Shown: one piece after another, positions 42,481-50,750 of the stretch
How positions within the stretch are numbered: position 1 is the first letter of the stretch
Layout: every line of letters begins with the position of its first letter
DNA from: Gaiellasilicea sp963794385
GTDB lineage: Bacteria; Actinomycetota; Thermoleophilia; Gaiellales; Gaiellaceae
Reading direction: 5' to 3'
Length of the DNA: 64,000 bases
Assembly (NCBI GenBank): GCA_963794385.1
Contig: CAWCDT010000004.1
Span: forward strand, 1-64,000
Position numbers and translations under genes: made by a program
Notes under the pieces: generated by a model
Databases searched by the model: none
What the model was told of the DNA's origin: nothing
Seen by the model: the letters and a program-made list of their open reading frames with translations, nothing else

Positions 42481-44184
42481 CTAGAGCGCCTTGACCGCCG
42501 CGCCCACGGCCTCGAGCGCCTTCTTCGCGTCGGCGAAGAGCATCGACGTCTTCGGGTCGTAGAAGAGCGGATTGTCGATCCCGGCGAAGCCGGGGCTCAT
42601 GCTCCGCTTGACAACGACGACGCTCGCGGCCCGGTCGACCTCGATGATCGGCATGCCGTAGATCGGGCTGCCCGGGTCGGAGCGCGCTGCCGGGTTGACG
42701 ACGTCGTTGGCGCCGAGGATCACGACCACGTCGGTCTGCGGCAGCTCCGGGTTGATCTCGTCCATCTCCTTCAGCTGGTCGTAGGGCACGTCTGCCTCGG
42801 CGAGGAGCACGTTCATGTGCCCGGGCATGCGCCCGGCAACCGGATGGATGCCGTAGAGGACGTCGATGCCCTTGCTCTCGAGAATCTCCGCGAGGGCGCG
42901 CACGTCGTGCTGTGCCTGGGCGACCGCGAGCCCGTACCCGGGGACGAAGACGACCTTGCGCGCGTAGGCGAGCATGATCGCGAGATCCTCGGGCGTCGTC
43001 GAGCGCACCGTGCGGCCGTCGTCGTCCGCTCCGACGCCGGCGCCGGCATGCACCGCTCCGAACGCGCCGAAGAGGACGTTGCCGATGGAGCGGTTCATCG
43101 CCCGGCCCATCATCAGCGTCAGCAGCGTGCCCGACGCGCCGACGAGCGCGCCGGCGACGATAAGCACGTTGTTGTGCAGGAGGAAGCCGGCAGCCGAGGC
43201 GGCCAGACCAGTGAACGCGTTCAGGAGCGAGATCACGACGGGCATGTCCGCGCCGCCGATCGGAAGCACGAACAGGACGCCGAACGCGAGCGCAGCCAGG
43301 ATCAGCGCGACGACGAGTACGTCACGGTCGGCTCCCGCGACGATGGCCGTGCCGAAGGCCAACGCGACGAGCAGCACCGCGGCGTTGACAAACTGCTGGC
43401 CCGCGTAGACGATCGGCCGGCCGCTGAGCAGCTCCTGCAGCTTCGCGAAGGCCACTAGCGAGCCGGAGAACGAGATGCTCCCGATGAGCGCCGAGAGCAG
43501 GATCGCGACCGACTCCTCGCCGTCGAGGCCCCCGGGCTCCGGGGCGAGGTTGTGGAACTCCGCGAGCGCGATCAGCGCCACAGCGCCGCCACCGACGCCG
43601 TTGAAGAGCGCCACCATCTGCGGCATCGCGGTCATCTTCACCGAGCGGGCGCCGACGACCCCGATCACGGCCCCGATCACCATCGCCACAGCGATCCCGA
43701 GGTAGTTCTCGAGCCCGTCCTGGGCGAGCGTGACCGCGATTGCGAGCGCCATCCCGCCGGCGCCGAGCAGATTGCCCTGCCGGGCGCGCTTCGGCGAGGA
43801 CAGAAAACGGAGCGCGAGGATGAAGGTCACGATCGTGACCAGGTAGAGCAGGTTCGTCGTGGTCGTCGCGCGCTCACGCGCTCGGGCTCCTCGCCGCGGC
43901 TTGCGGGCCTTGAACATCTCGAGCATGCGGTCGGTGACGACGAAGCCCCCGACGGCGTTGGCGGTCCCGAGCACGACTGCACAGAAGCCCACGACCCGGG
44001 TCAGCGTGTCGCCACCCGCTCGGCCGGCGACCAGGATCGCGCCGACGATGACGATCCCGTGAATCGCGTTCGTACCCGACATCAGCGGCGTGTGCAGCAT
44101 TGTCGGCACCTTCGAGATCACCTCGATCCCGAGGAAGATCGCCAGCACGAGGATCGTCAGCTCGACGACAAGTGCCGTGTCCAC
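42481..44184 (-). CDS. NAD(P) transhydrogenase, PntAb and PntB fused
   Basis: Proton-translocating transhydrogenase membrane part. The first about 100 aa are PntAb-like: four membrane segments with KVPTMLHTPLMSGTNAIHGI and VVGFCAVVLGTANAVGGFVV. Without a stop, a short basic linker (KPRRGARARER) leads to PntB: TNLLYLVTIVTFILALRFLS, many membrane segments, then the NADP-binding domain with PGYGLAVAQAQHDVRAL and ANDVVNPAARSDPGSPIYGM. 567 aa in total. Usually these are separate genes in the three-gene version. Its GTG (44184) overlaps the pntAa stop. Confidence 0.9.
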   Translation of the reverse strand: MDTALVVELTILVLAIFLGIEVISKVPTMLHTPLMSGTNAIHGIVIVGAILVAGRAGGDTLTRVVGFCAVVLGTANAVGGFVVTDRMLEMFKARKPRRGARARERATTTTNLLYLVTIVTFILALRFLSSPKRARQGNLLGAGGMALAIAVTLAQDGLENYLGIAVAMVIGAVIGVVGARSVKMTAMPQMVALFNGVGGGAVALIALAEFHNLAPEPGGLDGEESVAILLSALIGSISFSGSLVAFAKLQELLSGRPIVYAGQQFVNAAVLLVALAFGTAIVAGADRDVLVVALILAALAFGVLFVLPIGGADMPVVISLLNAFTGLAASAAGFLLHNNVLIVAGALVGASGTLLTLMMGRAMNRSIGNVLFGAFGAVHAGAGVGADDDGRTVRSTTPEDLAIMLAYARKVVFVPGYGLAVAQAQHDVRALAEILESKGIDVLYGIHPVAGRMPGHMNVLLAEADVPYDQLKEMDEINPELPQTDVVVILGANDVVNPAARSDPGSPIYGMPIIEVDRAASVVVVKRSMSPGFAGIDNPLFYDPKTSMLFADAKKALEAVGAAVKAL

Positions 44185-45278
44185 TACGCAGTCACCTGCG
44201 GTCGAGCCACGCACGCGCCGGCCGTGATCTCGTCGTCGAAGTCGAGCGTGAGCGTGCCGCCCGGTGCGAGATGCTGCAGCAGCGCCGAGACGTTGCGCGC
44301 GTAAAGCTGGCTCGCGTGGGACGGCAACCGCGAGGGGAGATCCGTGAAGCCGACGATCGTGACGCCGCCGCGCTCGACCTCCGCGCCCGGCTCGGTCAGC
44401 TCGCAGTTGCCGCCCGCCTCGGCGGCGAGGTCGACGATCACCGAGCCCGCATGCATCCGCTCGACCGCAGTCGCGGGAATCAGGTGAGGGGCTGGCCTCC
44501 CCGGGACGAGGGCCGTTGTGATCACGACGTCGAACTCCGGGATCCGCTCCTCCAGGGCAGCCTGCTGGCGCGCCTGCTCGTCCGCGGTCAGCTCGGCGGC
44601 GTAACCACCTGCCGTTTCGGCTCCGACGATTCCGAGGTCGAGGAATTTCGCACCAAGGCTCTCCACCTGTTCGCGGACGACGGGCCGCACGTCGAAGCCG
44701 GAGACGACCGCTCCCAGACGCCGTGTCGTCGCGATCGCCTGGAGGCCTGCCACGCCCGCGCCCAAGACCAGCACCTTCGCGGGCGCAACCGTGCCCGCGG
44801 CCGTCATCATCAAGGGGAAGAGGCGTGGTAGGCGGTCGGCTGCGATCACGGCGGCCTTGTAGCCGGCGACTGTGCTCTGCGAGGAGAGCGCGTCCATCGA
44901 CTGGGCTCGGCTGATCCGCGGAATCAACTCCATCGCGAACGCGACGATCCCGCGCGCGGCCAGCCGCTCGATCCCCTCCGGGTCGCTGAGCGGGGCGAGG
45001 AAGCCGATCAGCACCGTCCCAGGCGCGAGCTCGCCAACGTCCTCCACCTCCGGCCGGCCGACCCGGGCCACTCCCTCTGCCCCAGCGAAGAGTTCGGTGC
45101 GCGCGACTACGTCCGCACCGGCCGCCGCGTACTCGTGGTCGGGGAAGCTTGCTGCGGCACCCGCCTCCTGCTCGACCGCGATCGAGAACCCCGCGGAGAC
45201 GAGCTTGCCGACCGCGTCTGGAACGAGCGCCACTCGGCGCTCGCCGGCAGCGGTCTCTTTCGGAACGACGACCCTCAC
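44184..45278 (-). CDS. pntAa: NAD(P) transhydrogenase subunit alpha part 1
   Basis: A soluble NAD-binding domain of transhydrogenase, 364 aa, related to alanine dehydrogenase. Start MRVVVPKETAAGERRVALVP; RISRAQSMDALSSQSTVAGY; NAD motif VLVLGAGVAGLQAIATTRRL near residue 172; GSVIVDLAAEAGGNCE. The minus strand shows TAGAGT 9 nt before the GTG start. Together with the fused PntAb-PntB gene it forms the complete enzyme, which makes NADPH using the proton gradient. Confidence 0.94.
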   Translation of the reverse strand: MRVVVPKETAAGERRVALVPDAVGKLVSAGFSIAVEQEAGAAASFPDHEYAAAGADVVARTELFAGAEGVARVGRPEVEDVGELAPGTVLIGFLAPLSDPEGIERLAARGIVAFAMELIPRISRAQSMDALSSQSTVAGYKAAVIAADRLPRLFPLMMTAAGTVAPAKVLVLGAGVAGLQAIATTRRLGAVVSGFDVRPVVREQVESLGAKFLDLGIVGAETAGGYAAELTADEQARQQAALEERIPEFDVVITTALVPGRPAPHLIPATAVERMHAGSVIVDLAAEAGGNCELTEPGAEVERGGVTIVGFTDLPSRLPSHASQLYARNVSALLQHLAPGGTLTLDFDDEITAGACVARPQVTA

Positions 45279-45321
45279 GGCGAGCCAACTCTACGGAGCC
45301 GAGCGGGGAGCCGCCAAGCTG

Positions 45322-46392
45322 CTAGAGCGAGGCCCACACCTCGAGCTTGGACCTGACTCGACGGATCACCTCGTCGGTGAACTCCCGCGTGCCCGCATGG
45401 CCGCCGAGATCCGCCGTTCGGATCCCCTCCGCGACTGCCTCGAGGCAGCCCTCGCGGATCGCACGTCCGGCCTGCTGTGCTTCCTCGTCGGCGTGCGAGA
45501 GAAGGGCTGCTCCCGCGAGGATCATCGCCATCGGATTGGCCACGTCCTTGCCCATGAGCGCCGGCGCAGTGCCGTGCGCAGCCTCGGCCATCAGCGCGTC
45601 CGGGACGTAGTCGTCGTCGAAAGCGACCAGCAGCGACTCGGAGCCGGCGATCGAGCCGAAGAGCGGCAGGACGAGGTCGGAGAGGATGTCACCGTCCCGG
45701 TTCAGGGTCGGGATCACGAGCGGCGCACCGGTGCTCGCGATCAGGAGCGCGAAGGTCGCGTCGATCAGCTGCGGCTCGTACGGGACGTCCGGGTGGCGCT
45801 CGGCCGCGGCGTCCATCTCCTCCTTGAGCATCCCTTCGTAGACCGGGCTGACGGTGTACTTCGGCCCGCCGAACACCTTGGCGCCGGTCCGCTCCGCCTG
45901 GCGGAAGGCGAACTCGGCGACGGAGCGGCAGATCCGCCGTTCGATCCGCTCGGTGCGGAAGGCGACCTCGTCCTCACCCTCGCCCTCCCGCCACTCGGTC
46001 GCGCCGTACGCGTCGCCGACGGCCATGCGGACGACCGAGATGGGCGAGTGGACGCCGCCGAGCGGGACTACACCGGGAATGCGTCGCCCGGTACGGACGA
46101 TCACGCGACCGCCGATCTCCTCACGGAGGATCCGGTTCGGCGAGCCAACGTCATCGCGCGTCTCCGGCGTGATCGTGGCCGCCTTGAGGCCCAGGCCGTG
46201 CTCCCGGATCGCCCGAGCCGCCTCGCTCACGACCGCGTTCTTCGTCTCGCGCCTGTGCGCGAGCGAGAGATCGAATCGAGGGAACTCGAGCTCGAGGTCG
46301 ATCACGTCCGGGGCGAGCGTGCGCAGCGCTTCCTCGAGCAGCTCCTGCCCCGTCTCGTCCCCTTCGAGCACCACGATCGTCCGCGGGTCCAT
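45322..46392 (-). CDS. Isocitrate/isopropylmalate dehydrogenase family protein
   Basis: A 356-aa beta-decarboxylating dehydrogenase. It begins MDPRTIVVLEGDETGQELL, has the substrate-binding region RETKNAVVSEAARAI, and keeps the metal-binding signature NRDGDILSDLVLPLFGSIAG near residue 235 and AEAAHGTAPALMGKDVANP. It could be an isocitrate dehydrogenase (the RETKN-type loop suggests this) or another homologue. TATCAT lies 9 nt before the ATG on the minus strand. A longer reading upstream would overlap the divergent topoisomerase gene. Confidence 0.88.
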   Translation of the reverse strand: MDPRTIVVLEGDETGQELLEEALRTLAPDVIDLELEFPRFDLSLAHRRETKNAVVSEAARAIREHGLGLKAATITPETRDDVGSPNRILREEIGGRVIVRTGRRIPGVVPLGGVHSPISVVRMAVGDAYGATEWREGEGEDEVAFRTERIERRICRSVAEFAFRQAERTGAKVFGGPKYTVSPVYEGMLKEEMDAAAERHPDVPYEPQLIDATFALLIASTGAPLVIPTLNRDGDILSDLVLPLFGSIAGSESLLVAFDDDYVPDALMAEAAHGTAPALMGKDVANPMAMILAGAALLSHADEEAQQAGRAIREGCLEAVAEGIRTADLGGHAGTREFTDEVIRRVRSKLEVWASL

Positions 46393-46434
46393 CGGCGGGG
46401 GATGATACTCGCGGGAATCGGGTAGACCTGCGGC

Positions 46435-47451
46435 GTGGCGCGGAGGGGCGGCTGGAGGCGCGCGGGGTCGAAGGGGCGGTTTCGCTACGAGGACGCTCGC
46501 GGAAACCGGATCGAGGATCCGGAGAAACTCGCACGCATCGAGCAGCTCGTGATTCCACCCGCGTGGAAGGACGTCTGGATCTCGCCTCGTGCGAGCGCCA
46601 AGCTCCAGGCGACCGGGCTCGACAAGGCTGGTCGGCGCCAGTACCTCTACCACCCCGAATACCGCGCTCAGCAGGAGCAGGCGAAGTTCGACAATCTCGT
46701 CCGGTTCGCCGAGAAGTTGCCGGAGCTCCGGAAGGCGATGGCCGAGCACATGGCGCTCGACACCTACGAACGCGAGCGCGTGTGCGCGGTCGCGCTCCGT
46801 GTCATCAATCTCGGGTGGTTCAGAGTCGGTTCTGACCGGTACGCGCAGACTTCACGGACGCACGGCGTCACGACGCTTTCACGCCGCCACGTGACCGTGC
46901 GCGGCACGCGGGTCGCGTTCCGCTTCCGGGCGAAGCACCACGTCCAGGTGCGGACGACGATCGTCGACGCCGAGCTCGCAGCGGCGATCAAGGAGCTGCT
47001 CGAGCAGCCGGGAGGTGCACGCGTCTTCCGGTACGCCTCCAACGGCGGGACCGGTCTGCTCACGGGAGCAGTTCTGAACGACTACATCCGAGAGCACATG
47101 GACGAGGAATTCACGGCGAAGGATTTCCGCACGTGGGGCGGCACGCTGAACGCCGCAATCGCCTTCGCGGAGCACGGTGTCGCCGAATCCGAGGCCGAGG
47201 CGAAGAGGACGGTCGCAAACGTCATGCGCATCGTCGGCGAGCGGCTCGGAAACACGCCGGCCGTCGCGCGCTCGTCGTACGTCAGTCCTGCGGTGGTCGA
47301 GCAGTATCTCGACGGCAGAACGATCGAGGATTTCAGGCCGCGCCATTTACGTGTCCTCAAAGCGCGCGATATCGAGCTCGACCCGGAGGAGAGCGCGTTG
47401 CTGAGCCTGCTCCGATCCTGGCGAATCCGCCGTGTCCGCAAGGCGGCGTGA
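46435..47451 (+). CDS. DNA topoisomerase IB (eukaryote-like, bacterial form)
   Basis: A 338-aa type IB topoisomerase that relaxes supercoils through a 3'-phosphotyrosyl link. N-terminal part FRYEDARGNRIEDPEKLARI and IPPAWKDVWISPRASAKLQA; catalytic pocket residues in WFRVGSDRYAQTSRTHGVTT, RFRAKHHVQV and FRTWGGTLNAAIAF; the nucleophile Tyr in ARSSYVSPAVVEQYL near residue 282. Bacterial TopIB is scattered in occurrence and often acquired. GTG 46435. A tiny Lsr2-like gene and addBA follow. Confidence 0.94.
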   Translation: MARRGGWRRAGSKGRFRYEDARGNRIEDPEKLARIEQLVIPPAWKDVWISPRASAKLQATGLDKAGRRQYLYHPEYRAQQEQAKFDNLVRFAEKLPELRKAMAEHMALDTYERERVCAVALRVINLGWFRVGSDRYAQTSRTHGVTTLSRRHVTVRGTRVAFRFRAKHHVQVRTTIVDAELAAAIKELLEQPGGARVFRYASNGGTGLLTGAVLNDYIREHMDEEFTAKDFRTWGGTLNAAIAFAEHGVAESEAEAKRTVANVMRIVGERLGNTPAVARSSYVSPAVVEQYLDGRTIEDFRPRHLRVLKARDIELDPEESALLSLLRSWRIRRVRKAA

Positions 47452-47510
47452 TTTCCGTCCGCGTTTTCGCTAGGATTACGCGCTGGAATCCGTTCCCCAA
47501 GGAGGATACT

Positions 47511-47708
47511 GTGGCTCGCAAGACGGTGCTGGTCTCGGACATCTCCGGCGCGGAGATCGCGGACGGAAAGGGCGCGACGATTCGGATCACGTTCCATGAC
47601 GCGAGGAAGGGCGTGCGAGAGCTCGACGTCACCGACGCCGAGGCTGAGAAGATGGGCGGCCGCCAGGTCGCACGGCGCGGCCGCAGGCCGAAGTCGGCGA
47701 CCACCTAG
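47511..47708 (+). CDS. Small Lsr2-like nucleoid protein
   Basis: A 65-aa protein starting ARKTVLVSDISGAEIADGKG and continuing TIRITFHDARKGVRELDVTD, which resembles the N-terminal dimerization domain of Lsr2. It ends with an AT-hook-like basic motif RRGRRPKSATT instead of the normal Lsr2 DNA-binding domain. A strong AAGGAGGA (47499-47506) precedes GTG 47511, and TAGGAT (47471-47476) is a likely -10 box. It may bind DNA between TopIB and the AddAB nuclease genes; the family call is by resemblance only. Confidence 0.65.
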   Translation: MARKTVLVSDISGAEIADGKGATIRITFHDARKGVRELDVTDAEAEKMGGRQVARRGRRPKSATT

Positions 47709-47803
47709 ATTCGGGTCGCGCGGCCCGGCACCGCGCACCGAACTGCGCTCTTTGCCGGAATTTCGTACGAAAGGGCGTCGGAGGGCGGGACTACGATGGG
47801 TAG

Positions 47804-50740
47804 ATGGGTCTCGCGCTTGTCGTCGGGCCGGCGAAGGCCGGCAAAATCGCTCATCTCCTCGACGGATATCTCGAGGCGATCGAGCGTGATCCGGTCCTGA
47901 TCGTCCCGAACAGAACGGATGTCGACCGGGTCGAACGCGACCTCCTGCGCCGGACGGGGGCGCTGCTCGACGGGTCGATCGGCACCTTCGACGACGTCTT
48001 CCGCGGGCTCGCGCTCGGTGCGGCCGACGCCCGTCCGGTCACCGGCGACGCACAGCGCGCCCTCGTCGCTCGTCGTGTGCTGGCGCAGACGCCGCTGAAC
48101 GGGCTCGGCCGCTCCGCGCGCTTCTCCGGCTTCGCGGACGCGCTTCTCGCGGTACTAGGGGAGCTCGAGTCCGGGCTGCTCGATCCGGAGCAGCTGGAGG
48201 GAGAGCTGGCGCGGCTCTATGGCGGCTACCGCGGAGAGCTCGACCGGCTCGGCCTCTGGGACCGCGATCTGCTCCGGCGCCGCGCCGTCGAGCGGCTGCG
48301 CTCCGAGCTCGACGCCTGGGACGGACGCCCGGTCTACGCATACGGGTTCGAGGATCTCACCGGGGCGGAGTGGGGGTTGCTGGAGGCGCTCTCGGCCCGA
48401 ACCGAAGTGACGGTGTCGCTCCCTTATGAGCCTGGCCGCGCCGCGTTCGCGTCCCTCCGCCGCACCCAGGAGGACCTCGCAGCGCTTGCGGGCGGTCGGA
48501 TCCACGAGCTTCCCGCCCAGCCGGCCGGGGAAGGCCCGGCTGCGCTCGCTCATCTCGAGCGGCAGCTGTTCGCAGACGCGCCGCCGCCGGGTCCCGCGCT
48601 CGAAGGCGCGATCCGCTTCTTCGAGGGCGCCGGCGCGCGCGGCGCGCTCGAGCTGGTCGCGGAGGAGGTGCGTGAGCTCGCCGCAGCCGGAACGGAACTG
48701 GAGGAGATCGCTCTGGTCGTCCCGTCGGTGGAGCGCTGGCGAGCGCCGCTCGAGACCGTCCTCGGCGCGATCGGGATCCCGTTCGCCGTCGAAGGCCGCG
48801 TCCGTCTCGGCCAGACGCCGTTCGGCCAGGCCCTCCTCGCGCTGCTCCGCTTCGAGTGGCAGCGAGGAGGTCGCCGCGATCTCTACGCTTATCTCCGCTC
48901 GCCCTACTCCGGCCACACCCGCTCGCACGTCGACTTCCTCGAGGGCAGGCTGCGTGGGCGGGGCATCTCGACGCACGAGACCGTCGACGCCGAGACCGTC
49001 AAGCTCCGCGACGGCCAGCCGCTCCCGCCGCTCGAAGCGCTCCGGAGCGCGGCAGGCCCGGTCGAGGCAGTGCGCGCGCTCACGACGTCGATGCTCCGCG
49101 GCTCGCATGGGCTCGAGGCGCCGCCGGTAGGGGAAGCAGCCCGCGGCGACCTGCGTGCCTTCGACGCGGTCCGGCGCCTGCTCGACGAGCTGGACGGTTG
49201 GCGCTTGCTCGGCGCAGAGCTCGGCCCGGACGAGGTGCTCGCGACGCTCGAGCACGCCGAGGTGCGGCTCGGCTCGGCACTGGAGCGCGGCCGCGTCGCC
49301 GTCCTCGACCTCGCGCGAGCGCGGACGCGTCGCTTCGAGGTCGTCTTCCTGCTCGGCCTCGAGGAAGGCACGCTGCCCCGTCGCTCCAGCCCGTCCCCGT
49401 TTCTCGACGACGAGGCCCGCAGCGCGCTCGAGGAGCGCGCGAGGGCACGCCTCGTGCGCCCGGACCCCGTCGAGCGCGAGCGCTACCTGTTCTACACCGC
49501 CTGCACGCGCGCGACCCGTCGGCTGACGCTCGTCCGCGAGGCCGCGACCGACGAGGGCAACCCGCGCGAGCCGAGCCCGTTCTGGGACGAGGTGGAGGTG
49601 TTGTTCGAGCCGGACGACGTGCGCCGCTGGACGCGCCGTCGTCCGCTCTCGGAGCTGACGTGGGGGCTGGAGCAGGCGCCGACCGAGCGCGAGCGGTTGC
49701 GCGCGCTGGCGCTGCTCGCCGTCACGGAGCCCGGTCAGGCGGAGGCGCTCGCGGCGGCGAACGGCTGGGAACGGCGGCTGCAGCGGGCGCGCGGCGCCTT
49801 CAGGCGCGAGACACGACTCCGGCACGCGCGTGTGCTCGGCGAGCTCTCGGCGAGGACGCCCTTCAACGTGACGGAGCTCGAGCGTTTTGCCGACTGCTCG
49901 TCGGCATGGTTCTTCGAGCGGCTGATCTCGCCGCGGCAGATCGACCGGCGTGTCGACGCGATGCTGCGCGGCTCGGTCGCACATACGGCGCTGCACCGGT
50001 TCTACGCCGGCCTGCCACGAGCGATCGGCAGCGACCGCGTGGACGAGAGTCGACTCGACGAGGCGCTCGCGTTTCTATCCGAATGCATCGCGGGCGCGCT
50101 CGAGGGCGTGAAGCTGGAGATGGAGGAGCTCGACCGGCGCGAGCTCGAGCAAGGGTTGCGCCGCGATCTCGAGCAACACGTCCGCGACGAGGCGCGCTCG
50201 CCGCTGCCGCTCGTACCGCGCAAGTTCGAGGTCGCGTTCGGCTCCGAGCGCTCTGCGCCTGAGCTACAGCGCGGCCTCGATCTCGGCGACGGGCTCGTGC
50301 TCTCGGGGAAGATCGACCGCATCGACGTCGATCCCGCAAGCGCGCGCGGAATCGTCCAGGACTACAAGTCCGGCCGCACTGGCCACTCCGCCGCAGAGAT
50401 CGAGAAAGAGCTGCGGCTGCAGATCCCGCTCTACATGCTCGTGCTGCGCGACCTGGTCGGGATCGAGCCGCTCGGCGGCCTCTACCGGCCCCTGGCCGGC
50501 GAGCGCCGAGCGCGGGGCCTGCTCCGGGCTGAGGCCAAGGACGACGCTCTGCCCGGCTTCGTCGCCAACGATTACCTCGACGAGGAATTGTTCTGGGCCC
50601 AGGTCGAGGGCGCACGCGATCTTGCGCGTGGCCTGGCGCACCGGATCCGGGCCGGCGACGTCCGCCACGACCCAAAGGGGACGGACGGCTGCCCGGCCTG
50701 GTGCGATCTCTGGCGCATGTGCAGGATTAGAAGGGCATAG
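47804..50740 (+). CDS. addB: AddB-like ATP-dependent nuclease subunit
   Basis: A 978-aa double-strand-break resection subunit. N-terminal P-loop-like LVVGPAKAGKIAHLL has the GxxxxGK frame but Ile in place of Ser/Thr, so ATP use is doubtful. The C-terminal nuclease domain carries SGKIDRID and GIVQDYKSG (the D-xn-DYK PD-(D/E)XK motif) near 835-850. The iron-sulfur cysteines are one in FADCSSAWFFE and three in CPAWCDLWRMC, as in AddB. TACGAT (47792-47797) ends 6 nt before the ATG. addA follows after 10 nt. Confidence 0.88.
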   Translation: MGLALVVGPAKAGKIAHLLDGYLEAIERDPVLIVPNRTDVDRVERDLLRRTGALLDGSIGTFDDVFRGLALGAADARPVTGDAQRALVARRVLAQTPLNGLGRSARFSGFADALLAVLGELESGLLDPEQLEGELARLYGGYRGELDRLGLWDRDLLRRRAVERLRSELDAWDGRPVYAYGFEDLTGAEWGLLEALSARTEVTVSLPYEPGRAAFASLRRTQEDLAALAGGRIHELPAQPAGEGPAALAHLERQLFADAPPPGPALEGAIRFFEGAGARGALELVAEEVRELAAAGTELEEIALVVPSVERWRAPLETVLGAIGIPFAVEGRVRLGQTPFGQALLALLRFEWQRGGRRDLYAYLRSPYSGHTRSHVDFLEGRLRGRGISTHETVDAETVKLRDGQPLPPLEALRSAAGPVEAVRALTTSMLRGSHGLEAPPVGEAARGDLRAFDAVRRLLDELDGWRLLGAELGPDEVLATLEHAEVRLGSALERGRVAVLDLARARTRRFEVVFLLGLEEGTLPRRSSPSPFLDDEARSALEERARARLVRPDPVERERYLFYTACTRATRRLTLVREAATDEGNPREPSPFWDEVEVLFEPDDVRRWTRRRPLSELTWGLEQAPTERERLRALALLAVTEPGQAEALAAANGWERRLQRARGAFRRETRLRHARVLGELSARTPFNVTELERFADCSSAWFFERLISPRQIDRRVDAMLRGSVAHTALHRFYAGLPRAIGSDRVDESRLDEALAFLSECIAGALEGVKLEMEELDRRELEQGLRRDLEQHVRDEARSPLPLVPRKFEVAFGSERSAPELQRGLDLGDGLVLSGKIDRIDVDPASARGIVQDYKSGRTGHSAAEIEKELRLQIPLYMLVLRDLVGIEPLGGLYRPLAGERRARGLLRAEAKDDALPGFVANDYLDEELFWAQVEGARDLARGLAHRIRAGDVRHDPKGTDGCPAWCDLWRMCRIRRA

Positions 50741-50750
50741 CGAGGCGGTC

